The notes below the pieces were generated by a model. That model had not been told where the DNA came from and made no database searches. It was given only the letters and a program-made list of their open reading frames with translations. From NCBI GenBank assembly GCA_050305405.1, contig JBNLFG010000013.1:62001-126000 (forward strand): 64,000 nt of DNA, written 5' to 3'. The position numbers and the translations under genes are program-made. Below, piece after piece: positions 32,370 through 41,800 of this stretch. The first letter of the stretch is position 1. Each line of letters opens with the position of its first letter. Source of the DNA: Desulfolinea sp050305405. GTDB lineage: Bacteria; Chloroflexota; Anaerolineae; Anaerolineales; Villigracilaceae.

Positions 32370-33586
32370 AGAATTGCATATACCTTTACTAAGTCTTCTT
32401 TCCCCTTCGCGGAGATTTCTTTTTCACGTCCAATTGTGATCTGTGAGAGTTGGATGTGCGTGGCTTGCGATATCCAAATCTCGTTAGCGCCAGCGGCGCT
32501 TTCGATGCGTGAAGCGGTGTTGACTACATCACCGAGTACATCGTAAAAACGGATATTTCTCCCGCCGAGCAAACCTTCAACAACTGGGCCTGTGTGGATG
32601 CCAATGCCAGCGCCTAAATCCGCAAGCGTCAGTGTTTTACGCACAACACGGCGCAATTCACGTGCAGCTTGAACGGCTTCCTTTGGCTCAAGAAAAACGG
32701 CCATCACCTCGTCTGCTGTGAACTTATACTTGATGACCTCCGAGCGTTCGAGTACCGACTCAATCGCCAGATAATAGTCATTCATAAGGGAAGCAACTTC
32801 CTCGGGGGAGCGTCTCTCGCTCCAGCGCGTAAACGAACGAATATCCATGAACAGAATTGTACGTTCCTGTCTTTGGAGCAGCATCGAATTTGGATCATCC
32901 AAAGCCCGCCCCAGCAGGTTGCGTCCCAGTAGCCACTCGGAATATATTTTTAGCGTTTCTGCGGTCTCACGTAAACTGAGCAGCGTGTGGCGCGCATTCA
33001 CATCCGCCAAACCAACCGAGACGCCCAAGAGCAGCGTCACCAAACCGATTAGCTGGTGTGAGGCGTCCTGAAAAAACTCAAACAGAGTACCTGTCTGCGT
33101 GGGATTGGTGTAACTCTCAAAAATGACATAAGCAGCGAACAGTATCTGCGCACGCACAACATTCTCAACAACCAGGAGAACGTCGGAAAGAAAACCTTTC
33201 TCTTCACTCTGAAGCGCCTGCAAAACCCCGATCAGCGCAGCAAAAAACCAGTAGGCAACGTGATGAGGGGATTCGAAGAACTTCATCCCTTCAATGGCGA
33301 CTTCACCGATGGTGTAAAGCGCAGGCGCAATCAGATTGCCAAGAAAACGTTGCACGCGCTGACCCTGGGTTTGTTTCGCTACCCAATACGCCTGTACCAA
33401 AGCCGAAGGGATAAGCACGTACATATCCGGCTTGGCGATGTACGCCGCCCCTTCTGTAAGCGCTTCGATGAGCAGGATGCCGATAGGAAACTGCCCCGTA
33501 TTGCGAAAGAGTTCACGCCAAAAACGCTGCACAAAAGAACTTTGCAGGTGCTTCTCAATCGTTTCGTTCGCAGAGTGGTTTACCAT
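32366..33586 (-). CDS. Membrane-bound class III adenylate/guanylate cyclase
   Basis: 406 residues. Residues about 25-215 hold five or six membrane helices (a CHASE/MASE-like sensor of no recognised type). After a short linker comes a class III cyclase domain with first metal Asp in LFMDIRSFTRW, Lys and second metal Asp in KYKFTADEVMAVF, substrate Asp in VLGDVVNTASRIE, and the transition-state Asn and Arg in the same stretch. The ATP-selective residues look intact, so cAMP is the likely product. It is translationally coupled (4-nt overlap) to uppP, hinting that lipid-carrier status and cAMP are linked. No ribosome-binding site is evident. Confidence 0.85.
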   Translation of the reverse strand: MVNHSANETIEKHLQSSFVQRFWRELFRNTGQFPIGILLIEALTEGAAYIAKPDMYVLIPSALVQAYWVAKQTQGQRVQRFLGNLIAPALYTIGEVAIEGMKFFESPHHVAYWFFAALIGVLQALQSEEKGFLSDVLLVVENVVRAQILFAAYVIFESYTNPTQTGTLFEFFQDASHQLIGLVTLLLGVSVGLADVNARHTLLSLRETAETLKIYSEWLLGRNLLGRALDDPNSMLLQRQERTILFMDIRSFTRWSERRSPEEVASLMNDYYLAIESVLERSEVIKYKFTADEVMAVFLEPKEAVQAARELRRVVRKTLTLADLGAGIGIHTGPVVEGLLGGRNIRFYDVLGDVVNTASRIESAAGANEIWISQATHIQLSQITIGREKEISAKGKEDLVKVYAIL

Positions 33587-33670
33587 AATCTTTTTACGCT
33601 ACAGAGGGTCATTATTTTACTTCTTTCTTTGGGGTAAAAAATATGGCCATGGTTCTAATAAGCTACTTTT

Positions 33671-34783
33671 TTATCGCCGAGACGCATTTCCTTTCCAGTA
33701 ATCCAGCCAGCCAGGGACCTTCTCTTCAAAGTTACCGTCCAATACGGCAACACGCATATCTTTAACGAGATGGATAAGGGCGTGCAAATTATGAATGGAA
33801 AGCAACGTTCCAGCCAGAAGTTCTTTCGCTACAACAAGATGGCGAATATAAGCACGCGTAAAGGTCTGGCATGTGTAGCAGGTGCAACCCTCGTCGATGG
33901 GACGCTCGTCACGGGCAAAGGTGGCATTCTTTAGGTTTAGGCGCCCTTCTGGTGAGAAAGCGGCGTGATGACGTGCCAAGCGGGTTGGCAGGACGCAATC
34001 AAAAATGTCTACGCCGCGGCGGACGCCTTCGATCAGGTCTTCGGGGGTGCCGACGCCCATCAGGTAACGAGGTTTATTTTCGGGCAGGGCTGGCGTGACC
34101 ACATCAAGGGTGGCGTACATATCTTTTTTGGTTTCCCCTACACTCAAGCCGCCGATGGCAACACCAGGTGTATCTAAGGCAGATATAAATTGAGCGGATT
34201 CAAGCCGAAGGTCGGGGTTGACGCCGCCCTGCACGATCCCAAAGAGGGCTTGGTCAGGGCGCTTGTGCGCTTCCACAGAGCGAACAGCCCAGCGATGCGT
34301 CCGATCCATCGCTTTTTTGATATAGACTTCGTCGTAGGGGTCGGCGCATTCATCAAAAGCCATGATAATATCCGCGCCAAGATTCTCCTGAATGGCAATG
34401 GATTTTTCAGGTGTGAAGCGGTGCGTTGAGCCGTCGATATGACTCTTGAAAGTGACACCATCTTCATCTACTTTGCGAGTATTGGAAAGGGAGAAAACCT
34501 GAAACCCGCCTGAGTCGGTCAGCATCGGCCCATGCCACTGCATGAAATTATGCAGACCGCCCATATCGCGGACGAGCTCGTCGCCGGGACGCAAGTAGAG
34601 GTGGTAGGTGTTAGAGAGAACAAGCGAAGCGCCCGTGCCCTTAACTTGTTCCGGTGTAAGCAGCTTGACATTTGCCTGTGTGCCGACCGGTGCGAAGACG
34701 GGCGTCTCGAGCGCACCGTGCGGCGTATGAAAAACGCCCGCGCGGGCGTGGCCTTGTGTGGCGAGGAGTTCGTATTCAAACAT
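33671..34783 (-). CDS. tgt: Queuine tRNA-ribosyltransferase
   Basis: 370 residues. Catalytic and substrate motifs: LTDSGGFQVFSL (general-base Asp), GGLSVGE, the nucleophile Asp in GVDIFDCVLPTRLARH and the zinc site CTCYTCQTFTRAYIRHL. It exchanges guanine 34 in GUN-anticodon tRNAs for the queuine precursor. The promoter places the transcript start at the ATG. Confidence 0.95.
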   Translation of the reverse strand: MFEYELLATQGHARAGVFHTPHGALETPVFAPVGTQANVKLLTPEQVKGTGASLVLSNTYHLYLRPGDELVRDMGGLHNFMQWHGPMLTDSGGFQVFSLSNTRKVDEDGVTFKSHIDGSTHRFTPEKSIAIQENLGADIIMAFDECADPYDEVYIKKAMDRTHRWAVRSVEAHKRPDQALFGIVQGGVNPDLRLESAQFISALDTPGVAIGGLSVGETKKDMYATLDVVTPALPENKPRYLMGVGTPEDLIEGVRRGVDIFDCVLPTRLARHHAAFSPEGRLNLKNATFARDERPIDEGCTCYTCQTFTRAYIRHLVVAKELLAGTLLSIHNLHALIHLVKDMRVAVLDGNFEEKVPGWLDYWKGNASRR

Positions 34784-34789
34784 GGGCGT

Positions 34790-34817
34790 ATTATACGCGA
34801 GTTTAATTTAGCTTCAA
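34790..34817 (-). promoter_or_regulatory. Promoter of tgt, predicted leaderless
   Basis: Minus strand: -35 TTGAAG (34817-34812), 16-bp spacer, -10 TATAAT (34795-34790), then six bases to the ATG at 34783. There is no room for a ribosome-binding site. The promoter overlaps the last codons of the upstream hypothetical membrane gene. Confidence 0.65.
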
Positions 34818-35354
34818 CCTCTGCATCAAAAATTCTTGAACAATAAAAACGAATTTTAACAACTCTTGCCCCACTGTAGTTTTGAGAAACACGGGTCTCT
34901 TACGTGTTTCTTCTAAAATCTCTTGAGATGTTCGTTTAATTATGAGGTAATTCTCATCAGGATTTTCTATCAAATCTCGAATACGTATTACTTTGGACAC
35001 AAATAGTTTTTCCAATTCGTCAGGATCATCTAATATCCGAATATGCTCTATCACCAAACTGGATGTTTCAAGAATTTCTTGTTTGGTAAACTCCAACTCT
35101 TCATTTGCCAATACGGGAAAAAAGCGCGCCAAAGTTATAAATATGAAAGACAAGGGAATGGCATACCATAGAATTTTTGACACAAACCAATCAACAGAAA
35201 GAAAAAGGGCGACACCTATAGTTTCAACTTGTGTAATAGTGACAAACAAAGTTTTTGCAAAAATAACAAGGGTGGCAAAACCAACAAAACCTATGTATAG
35301 GTTTGAAAGCTGAATCTTTGTATTCTTTAATTTCTGAAACCAGGAAAATTTCAT
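34803..35354 (-). CDS. Hypothetical protein with two N-terminal membrane helices
   Basis: 183 residues, not recognised. Membrane helices at about 17-40 (YIGFVGFATLVIFAKTLFVT) and 50-80, then a soluble helical part with many Glu and Ile (FTKQEILETSSLVIEHIRIL) likely to form coiled coil in the cytoplasm. The ATG at 35354 has GAGGA eight bases upstream and is preferred to the ATG at 35372. The gene is AT-richer than its surroundings and stands alone, so it may be a recent arrival. Confidence 0.55.
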   Translation of the reverse strand: MKFSWFQKLKNTKIQLSNLYIGFVGFATLVIFAKTLFVTITQVETIGVALFLSVDWFVSKILWYAIPLSFIFITLARFFPVLANEELEFTKQEILETSSLVIEHIRILDDPDELEKLFVSKVIRIRDLIENPDENYLIIKRTSQEILEETRKRPVFLKTTVGQELLKFVFIVQEFLMQRLKLN

Positions 35355-35506
35355 TATTGATTTCCTCACCATTTTTCTAAAATCATTATAAGCCTAAACA
35401 GGCTAAATTATATATTCCAGTGTAACAACCTATTATTTCCCTTCGCATCGAGTGCGCGTTCGCGGTAAAATCAAAATTATCCCAATTATCACAAGGAAAG
35501 GGCACT

Positions 35507-36685
35507 ATGAACAACAAAACATATGATGTCATTATGGCTGGCGGGGGTGTGATGGGCTGCGCAACAGCCTATTATCTCTTGCTTGAAGACCCGACGCTAA
35601 AGGTTGCTATTGTCGAAATGGATGCAACCTACGCTAAAAACTCAACCGTTCTCTCGGACGGAAATACACGTTTGCAATTCAACGTAAAAGAAAATATCCT
35701 GATGTCGCAGTACGCACTCGAAAAACTGGCGACCTTTGGCGAAGACATGGCTGTAGGTGGCATTAAGCCCCGAGTTGCTTTTAAGCAGCAGGGTAACCTT
35801 TTCCTAAGTAATTTTGAAAACGAAGAAAATGCCAAAGCTGGCTTGGCTGCACAGCAAAATCTCGGCTGCGACGTGCGCTGGGTCACGCCTGAAGAGTTGA
35901 ATGCCAATTATCCCATCTTGAGCACGGAAGGTGTTGCCGGAGCAACCTACGGCGCACTGGACGGGACAATGGATCCGCACGCTGTTTTGATTGCTTTCAA
36001 GAATAAAGCTGTGGATCTCGGCGCAACGTTTATCGAAGCAGAAGTAGCCGAAATAACGAATAAAGACGGGCAAGTAACTGGCGTTATTCTCACTTCAGGC
36101 GAAAAACTTTTAGCGAAGCATGTCATGAATAGCACAGGCGCATGGGGCACGAAACTCGCAAAAACCGCTGGCATCGAACTGCCAGTGAAACCTGTTATGC
36201 GGCAGGTTTTCATCCTTGAAGTTGACCAAGTGCCCGACAAGGAGTATCCCTTCCTTTTCTTCCCGTCTGGGATCTATCTCTCGCAAGAGCATGGTAATCG
36301 CTTCATGTGCGGAAAATCCTTCGATAATGACCCAGTCGGCTTTGACTTCGTAACCAATCGCGACAGATTCATCAATGATATATGGGAAGATTTGGTTGGC
36401 AGCATCCCATCCTTTGATCGACTGAAAGTCTCTGGCGCGTGGGCGGGTCTCTACGCCGTCAACACCTTCGACGGGAACGCCATTCTCGGCGAGTTCGAAT
36501 CCATGAAAGGTTTGTTCTTTGCAAACGGTTTCTCTGGTCACGGCTTTCAGCAGTGTCATGCTGTGGGACGTTATATCGCGGAATTGATGCGCGGTGTAGC
36601 ACCCGTGCTTGATTTGTCTATTTTTTCAGCGCAGCGGATTGTCGAGAACAAACCTGTTTTCGAAGGACATGGAAAACTAGTATAA
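35507..36685 (+). CDS. FAD-dependent amine/amino-acid oxidoreductase (DAO/sarcosine-oxidase-like)
   Basis: 392 residues. Dinucleotide-binding start YDVIMAGGGVMGCATAYYL, the acidic ribose-binding residue in IVEMD, the FAD-contact region STGAWGTKLAKTAG and C-terminal GFSGHGFQQCHAVGRYIAEL, all typical of the DAO superfamily (glycine oxidase, sarcosine oxidase beta). It oxidises a secondary or primary amine; substrate unknown. AAGGAAAGGG lies before the ATG. A lipoprotein gene follows after 26 bp in the same direction. Confidence 0.85.
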   Translation: MNNKTYDVIMAGGGVMGCATAYYLLLEDPTLKVAIVEMDATYAKNSTVLSDGNTRLQFNVKENILMSQYALEKLATFGEDMAVGGIKPRVAFKQQGNLFLSNFENEENAKAGLAAQQNLGCDVRWVTPEELNANYPILSTEGVAGATYGALDGTMDPHAVLIAFKNKAVDLGATFIEAEVAEITNKDGQVTGVILTSGEKLLAKHVMNSTGAWGTKLAKTAGIELPVKPVMRQVFILEVDQVPDKEYPFLFFPSGIYLSQEHGNRFMCGKSFDNDPVGFDFVTNRDRFINDIWEDLVGSIPSFDRLKVSGAWAGLYAVNTFDGNAILGEFESMKGLFFANGFSGHGFQQCHAVGRYIAELMRGVAPVLDLSIFSAQRIVENKPVFEGHGKLV

Positions 36686-36711
36686 AAACAGCACTAAGCT
36701 TTGGAGATAAA

Positions 36712-37251
36712 ATGAAAAAAGTGAGAAAAACGATTATTCCGGGCGCGATAAGCGCATTAATTCTCTCTGCATTGCTCTTGTCTGGCTGTGCAAAAAAAGA
36801 CGAAGAGCTTGTTTCTGAACCAAAAGATATCCTTCAACATATAGATTATTGCAATGTGGATCCAAGTAAGCTGTGTGTAGAGGGGTTTGGGAAAGAAGAA
36901 GATCAACGCCTGATCATCCTTTTTAATACAAAGGATAAAAACGAAAAAGATATTTATGCAAATATCACAAATGATGATGAAACAGTCCGGTTCGCGTGTT
37001 ACTCATCAGACGAATCCCCTACGAATATCTATTGCACAGGGAACACTCTCCCCCCTAGTGGGGGCACCATCAAAATTGATGCTTACGCTACTGAAGATGA
37101 TCGTCTCCTGGGTAGTGGAAATTTTAATATCCAGTATGGACAGTTCGAGGGGTGGGATATACCAAGCCCCCCAGACACCAGCTATCCAAACCCTCCTGCA
37201 ACACACCCAAACTATCCGAATTATCCAAACTACCCCAATTACCCGAATTAA
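36712..37251 (+). CDS. Lipoprotein with a Pro/Asn/Tyr-repeat tail
   Basis: 179 residues. Signal peptide and lipobox LLSGC (Cys26). The middle (about 35-145) is an unrecognised beta-rich domain with four Cys (DYCNVDPSKLC, FACYSSD, NIYCTG) that may form disulfides. The tail has a tandem NYP triplet repeat (NYPNYPNYPNYPN), AAT/TAT/CCN-type codons varying, so it was kept at protein level. The tail may bind wall polymers or another protein. It is followed after 15 bp by a polytopic membrane gene. Confidence 0.6.
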   Translation: MKKVRKTIIPGAISALILSALLLSGCAKKDEELVSEPKDILQHIDYCNVDPSKLCVEGFGKEEDQRLIILFNTKDKNEKDIYANITNDDETVRFACYSSDESPTNIYCTGNTLPPSGGTIKIDAYATEDDRLLGSGNFNIQYGQFEGWDIPSPPDTSYPNPPATHPNYPNYPNYPNYPN

Positions 37252-37266
37252 TCTCCAAGTGTTTAC

Positions 37267-38847
37267 ATGATAGATACCTTACGAGATGGCTTACTTGTAT
37301 TAAGCGATCAAGTGCCACTTATCATCACAGTAATTCTACTTATCGGGGCTTTCTATATTCCAATTTCCTTGCTCTTTTCAAAAAAAGAGCAAGGAAATTC
37401 TTTTTTGACACATATATTACTGTTCTTTTTTATCTTATCTTCGCTCATCATACGCTTGGCTTTTATTCGCAAGCTTTTCTTACCCCTCTACTTTGATTCA
37501 GCTGAACATATTCGTATCATCAATACCTTGTTAGCTGGAGGAGAAGCCAATCTGACACCAACGTATTACCATATTGGTTTCCATGTATTCCTATCACTTT
37601 TAGTATCCGTTTTAAACATAGACCCGCCCCAAGCTGTATTGACCTTTGGCCAAATCATTCTCGCATTTTTGCCTGTCCCCATCTTTTTCTTTATCTGGCA
37701 GGAGACAAAGTCAAGTCTTGCAGCTCTCTTCAGTAGTATTTTGTCAAGTTTTACATGGAGCATGCCAGGCTTTGCTGTCAACTGGGGGAAATATCCTATG
37801 CTCACAAGTCTCTTCCTAGGGTCAACGATTATCCTTTATGTCTATCTACTCAACAAAAAAAGAGAGAGGAATCTGGTTCATTACGCGGCGCTTGTTTTGG
37901 GCATCACCGCTGCGACCTTAACTCACTCACGCATCCTCATTTTCTTCACTATCGCTGGCCTAAGTTGGCTGATTGCGCAGAAAATATCCAGGAGCAAGCC
38001 TTCTCATCAGGTCATCATCATTGGATTTTCTCTCACCTATTTAATGTTTTTAGGATCGCTCATCTATCACAACGCCTTGTTGAAACTCACGCTGGATCCT
38101 TATTTGACTATTCAGTCCGCATACGCAACGCTGCTGGTTCTATTTCTTAGCCCCTTTGCCTACAAAAAAGCGCCCAGCTATTTTTACTTCAGCATATTTC
38201 TAATCATAGGGCTACTTGCCAGTCTCTTCATCCCTCTTGGGGATTATCTTTTTGGCCTGAAAAATCTAACACTTTTAGACCGCCCATTCGTTGAAACAGT
38301 TCTATACATTCCCCTATCGATAATTGGAGGGATGGGTTTTGCACAGATCATAAAATTAGCTAAATTTACAAAACCGCTGAATAAGAATTTGTTTTTTTTG
38401 TCATTGATTGGGATCTTTACATTCTACAGTTTACAGCACTACGCAGTTACACCATCTTCATGTTGTAACTTCACAAGTCACGATGACGTTACAGCAATAG
38501 CATGGATCAGAAATAACATCCCTGCTACGGCAAAAATTCTCATCGCGGCAGAGCCGTTAACAGTCATGCCAAGCGAAAACTTGGGAGACCTGACAGGGAC
38601 TGATGCCGGTGTTTGGGTCTCCAGTTTAACGCAGCAGGAAACAGTGAAGCTTCTTTATTCTGCTAATTTTGAAGACCAGGCAACTTATGATTTTTTATGC
38701 CAGCAGGGTGTGGACTATATTTACGCGGGAAATCAATCCCTTAGCTTTAATAAATCTCTACATCGTAGTGATAACTGGTATAGAGAGGTGCTTTCCCTGC
38801 CAAAGGTTCGTCTTTTTGCACTACAGGATTGTAGCGAAGAACGCTAA
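37267..38847 (+). CDS. Polytopic GT-C-like membrane protein, putative glycosyltransferase
   Basis: 526 residues with 11-13 hydrophobic segments. The first external loop has LYFDSAEHIRIIN, like the acidic DxxEH loop of GT-C enzymes that use lipid-linked sugars. The last 120 residues form a soluble domain (TSHDDVTAIAWIRNNIPATA), as is common in that fold. The sugar donor is unknown. The coding region contains a perfect terminator-like hairpin at codons 32-46. The gene is AT-rich, converges on the giant minus-strand gene and overlaps it by four bases. Confidence 0.6.
   Translation: MIDTLRDGLLVLSDQVPLIITVILLIGAFYIPISLLFSKKEQGNSFLTHILLFFFILSSLIIRLAFIRKLFLPLYFDSAEHIRIINTLLAGGEANLTPTYYHIGFHVFLSLLVSVLNIDPPQAVLTFGQIILAFLPVPIFFFIWQETKSSLAALFSSILSSFTWSMPGFAVNWGKYPMLTSLFLGSTIILYVYLLNKKRERNLVHYAALVLGITAATLTHSRILIFFTIAGLSWLIAQKISRSKPSHQVIIIGFSLTYLMFLGSLIYHNALLKLTLDPYLTIQSAYATLLVLFLSPFAYKKAPSYFYFSIFLIIGLLASLFIPLGDYLFGLKNLTLLDRPFVETVLYIPLSIIGGMGFAQIIKLAKFTKPLNKNLFFLSLIGIFTFYSLQHYAVTPSSCCNFTSHDDVTAIAWIRNNIPATAKILIAAEPLTVMPSENLGDLTGTDAGVWVSSLTQQETVKLLYSANFEDQATYDFLCQQGVDYIYAGNQSLSFNKSLHRSDNWYREVLSLPKVRLFALQDCSEER
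37362..37406 (+). terminator. Terminator-like hairpin inside a coding region
   Basis: AATTTCCTTGCTCTTTT (37362-37378), loop CAAA, and its exact 17-nt complement (37383-37399), followed by CTTTTTT. All features of an intrinsic terminator are present 95 bp into the GT-C-like gene. Translating ribosomes would prevent folding; poor translation would stop the transcript here. Confidence 0.65.
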
Positions 38848-41800
38848 CGCGCATTCATCATAATCGTCAAAATAGTCATCCTGCCAGTCGTGGCTAAACG
38901 CTCTAGCTCAACTTCATTCGCCAGCGTATCGTCAAGGTTGGTTTCATCGGCTTCGCGCCAGGCAATGCGCATGGCTTGAATACCAATATCCCGGAAGGGA
39001 TCATGGTCGCTGCTGATGCCGATACGATCACGGTCAAAGAGGACATCTGGTGAGAAGGGTTGTTCACCACGTTCTTCGGGGAAAGAAAGCTGCAAGCGCC
39101 CGCCCAAAAGACTTTGCGCATGTTCGATGGAATAGAGCAATAGCCCTTCGTTTTCACGCGTTCCTTGCGCATCAAGGTGATAGGCGTTTCCGCCAGCGAC
39201 AGCATCCAGTTGGAGCATAGCAACCACATCATCAAGCGGATAGAGGGGATTCTTGATGTAATAGCGCGAACCTTGTTCACCCAACTCTTGTCCACCCCAA
39301 GCAACAAAGAGCACGCTCCGCTCCGGACGATAGCCGCTTTCCTGCCAGAGACGGGCAATCTCCAGCATCGTAGCAACGCCGCTGGCGTTATCGTTTGCGC
39401 CGCTGTAACGTCGATCAGGGTCGTCGCCGACATGGTCGTAGTGCGCACCAACGAGGATAATGTCATGACTCAGCACCGGATCGCTGCCGGGCAGGTAGCC
39501 AAAGACATTCGCAGTCTCAGCAGCCGTATCGTCGTTCAACGAAATGCTCAGACGCGTATCAAACCCGAGGAAAAGGGCTGGCGGCGCACTATAAAGGCTG
39601 GCAATGCTTTCGCCGCTTATTTCAAGCAGACGCTTGAATCCATCGCGCGTCAACTCCAATACGGGGATCGAGTCTTCGGGGGGCAAGGTACGCGCCAGAT
39701 ATTTAGCGCTTAGATCTTCGGCGCGGTCGCGGTCACCGACCAGCAGCAGTGCGCCCGCGCCATGTGCGGTGGCCAGCGCAATCTCTTCGTCAATCGTCCC
39801 AGTCGGCTTACGGACAGCGATATTTCCATCCAGATCCATGCCCGTGTAATCATCATCCATGATCCAGACCAGATCGCCGCTCAAGTTGCCACCTGTACTG
39901 ACAGCCTGCAAGATCAGGAAGTCTTCGCGGTAGACAAAGGGTTCTTCCGTGCCGTCTGATTGCAGGGTTAAACTCATCTGGGGCGTCTCAAGATAATACT
40001 GATAGGTCACCGGGAAAAGCTGCCGCTCAACCTGCAAGCCATATTCAGCAAATTTCTCGGCAATATAGTCGGCAGCCATGTCTGCACCGGGGGAGCCAGC
40101 CTGACGTCCTGCCAACTCCGGGCTGGTCAAAAAGTCGATGTGGGCAAGGGCGCGCTCCTCGTCGAAGCTTTCAGCAATGGTAACCCAATTATCGGTGCTA
40201 TGTCCAACGGCGAAAGATGTTTGCCAATCGGAAACAAATTCGGGCAGCGTGCGAGGCGTAGCTGTCCGCAGCGCAGTCTCCACATCGCTGGAACGCATTA
40301 CGCTCCAAAGCGCATCCTGACCGTAAGTTTCCGCTAAATATCGAACGCTGTTCCAGGCTTGTGCGACAGCAAGGTTGTAGTCATCTTCGCTCAGTCGATA
40401 CAAGATCGGGAAGTTGGCAAAGTCGAAGAGGGATTCAGATTCAATGCTCTTGCGAAGGGCATAGAGATTAGCAGCCGCGGCCATTTGGGATGCGTTCGCG
40501 TTAACGCCACGCGCGAGGTAACTGACTCCGCCTGTCAACAGCCATTCATCCTGAACGCCATTTTGCAAGAGCAACTGACGGGCAAGATGCGCGGCGAGAA
40601 CAGGTCGATAACTCTCGGCAGATGCGGGCGCCTCAAGCAAGAGCTTAAGCGAGTGTCCCTGCGCCGACCAGCCGGGGGCCCAATCATTGTTAGGATAAGA
40701 AAGGAAAACGGATGTGCGATAGGCGCTCTCATCGCTGTAGAGATTGATGGTCTGCCAAGCCGGGCTACTGATGCCCATATCGGCACTGAGCTGCTTGTAA
40801 ATCTCCTGTGCATTGGTGAGCAGGGCGGTAGCCAGCTCTTCCTGTCCTGCCGGATAACGTACACGCACTCGGTCTCCGGCGATGATCTCAAGCGGAACAC
40901 CCGCCCAGCGGTAACTTGCGCCATTGCGTTTGAAAAGAACCCTAAACGTGGATGTGCCACTCGCCCAGCGCGCCGAACTGCCTTCAAGATGATAATTCAA
41001 CGTAACCAGAGCATGAACATTACCGCCTGCGAGAATGGCAACTGGCTTGGCGCTCAACGAGAAAGATTCAACCGGATACTCGCTCAGATCGGCAAACCAA
41101 TCGGTTTCTTCGCGCAGCAAATTGGGCGTACGACGATCAACGGTGGCAAGGAAAGCATCCAGATCACCGGCAAGGACCGCATCACTGCGTGCGCTGAGTA
41201 ATTCATCAAGGGCAGTTTGGGTATCAGCCAGCTTGCCTGACCAATCTTCGCGCCAGGCACGCTGGAAAGAGGCGGTCTCCGTACGCAGGGCAGCAGCAAG
41301 GGCAGCATCTGCGCCACTTTCCGTGAGACAGTCGTTACTCTGACAGGCGCGCCCAAAAGTTGTGATGAAACGTCCAAGACCATTCCAGCCCAGATTTTCG
41401 CGCAGGTAATCGATGGCAGCCCAGGAAGTTGCCGCATTGGTCGGAGCAGCATCGCTGACGGATAAATCGCGCAGGGATGTCAGAAAGCTTGCCTGAACAG
41501 TAAGCGGATCACCCTCAGAAGCGATCACAAGCGGCAATCCATCCCAAAGCCAGGGCGCGGCAGATTCAGGAATACCCGCATTCGCGAGTGCCAGATGAAC
41601 AACCGCTTCGCCCAAGCGCTCGCCTTCTGCTATCTCCGCGCTGTAGGCTAATTTGATGGTGTGCGGCATCGTTGCAGCACTCTCATCTCGCGCCAACGAC
41701 ATAGCTGTGCTGGCACGCAGAGCCTCATTCCCATCAAAAAGCAAAATACGAGCATCTGTTTCGGCGGGCAAACCGAGTAAGTCGACAACTTCGGCAAATT

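Noticed and set aside
37195..37251. Short tandem repeat resembling a CRISPR or VNTR
   Set aside because: It is a 9-bp coding repeat (Asn-Tyr-Pro) with varying codons inside a lipoprotein gene; no spacers or cas genes.
40359..41201. 280-codon plus-strand frame inside the giant gene
   Set aside because: Antisense of a continuous, domain-bearing minus-strand gene; no ribosome-binding site.
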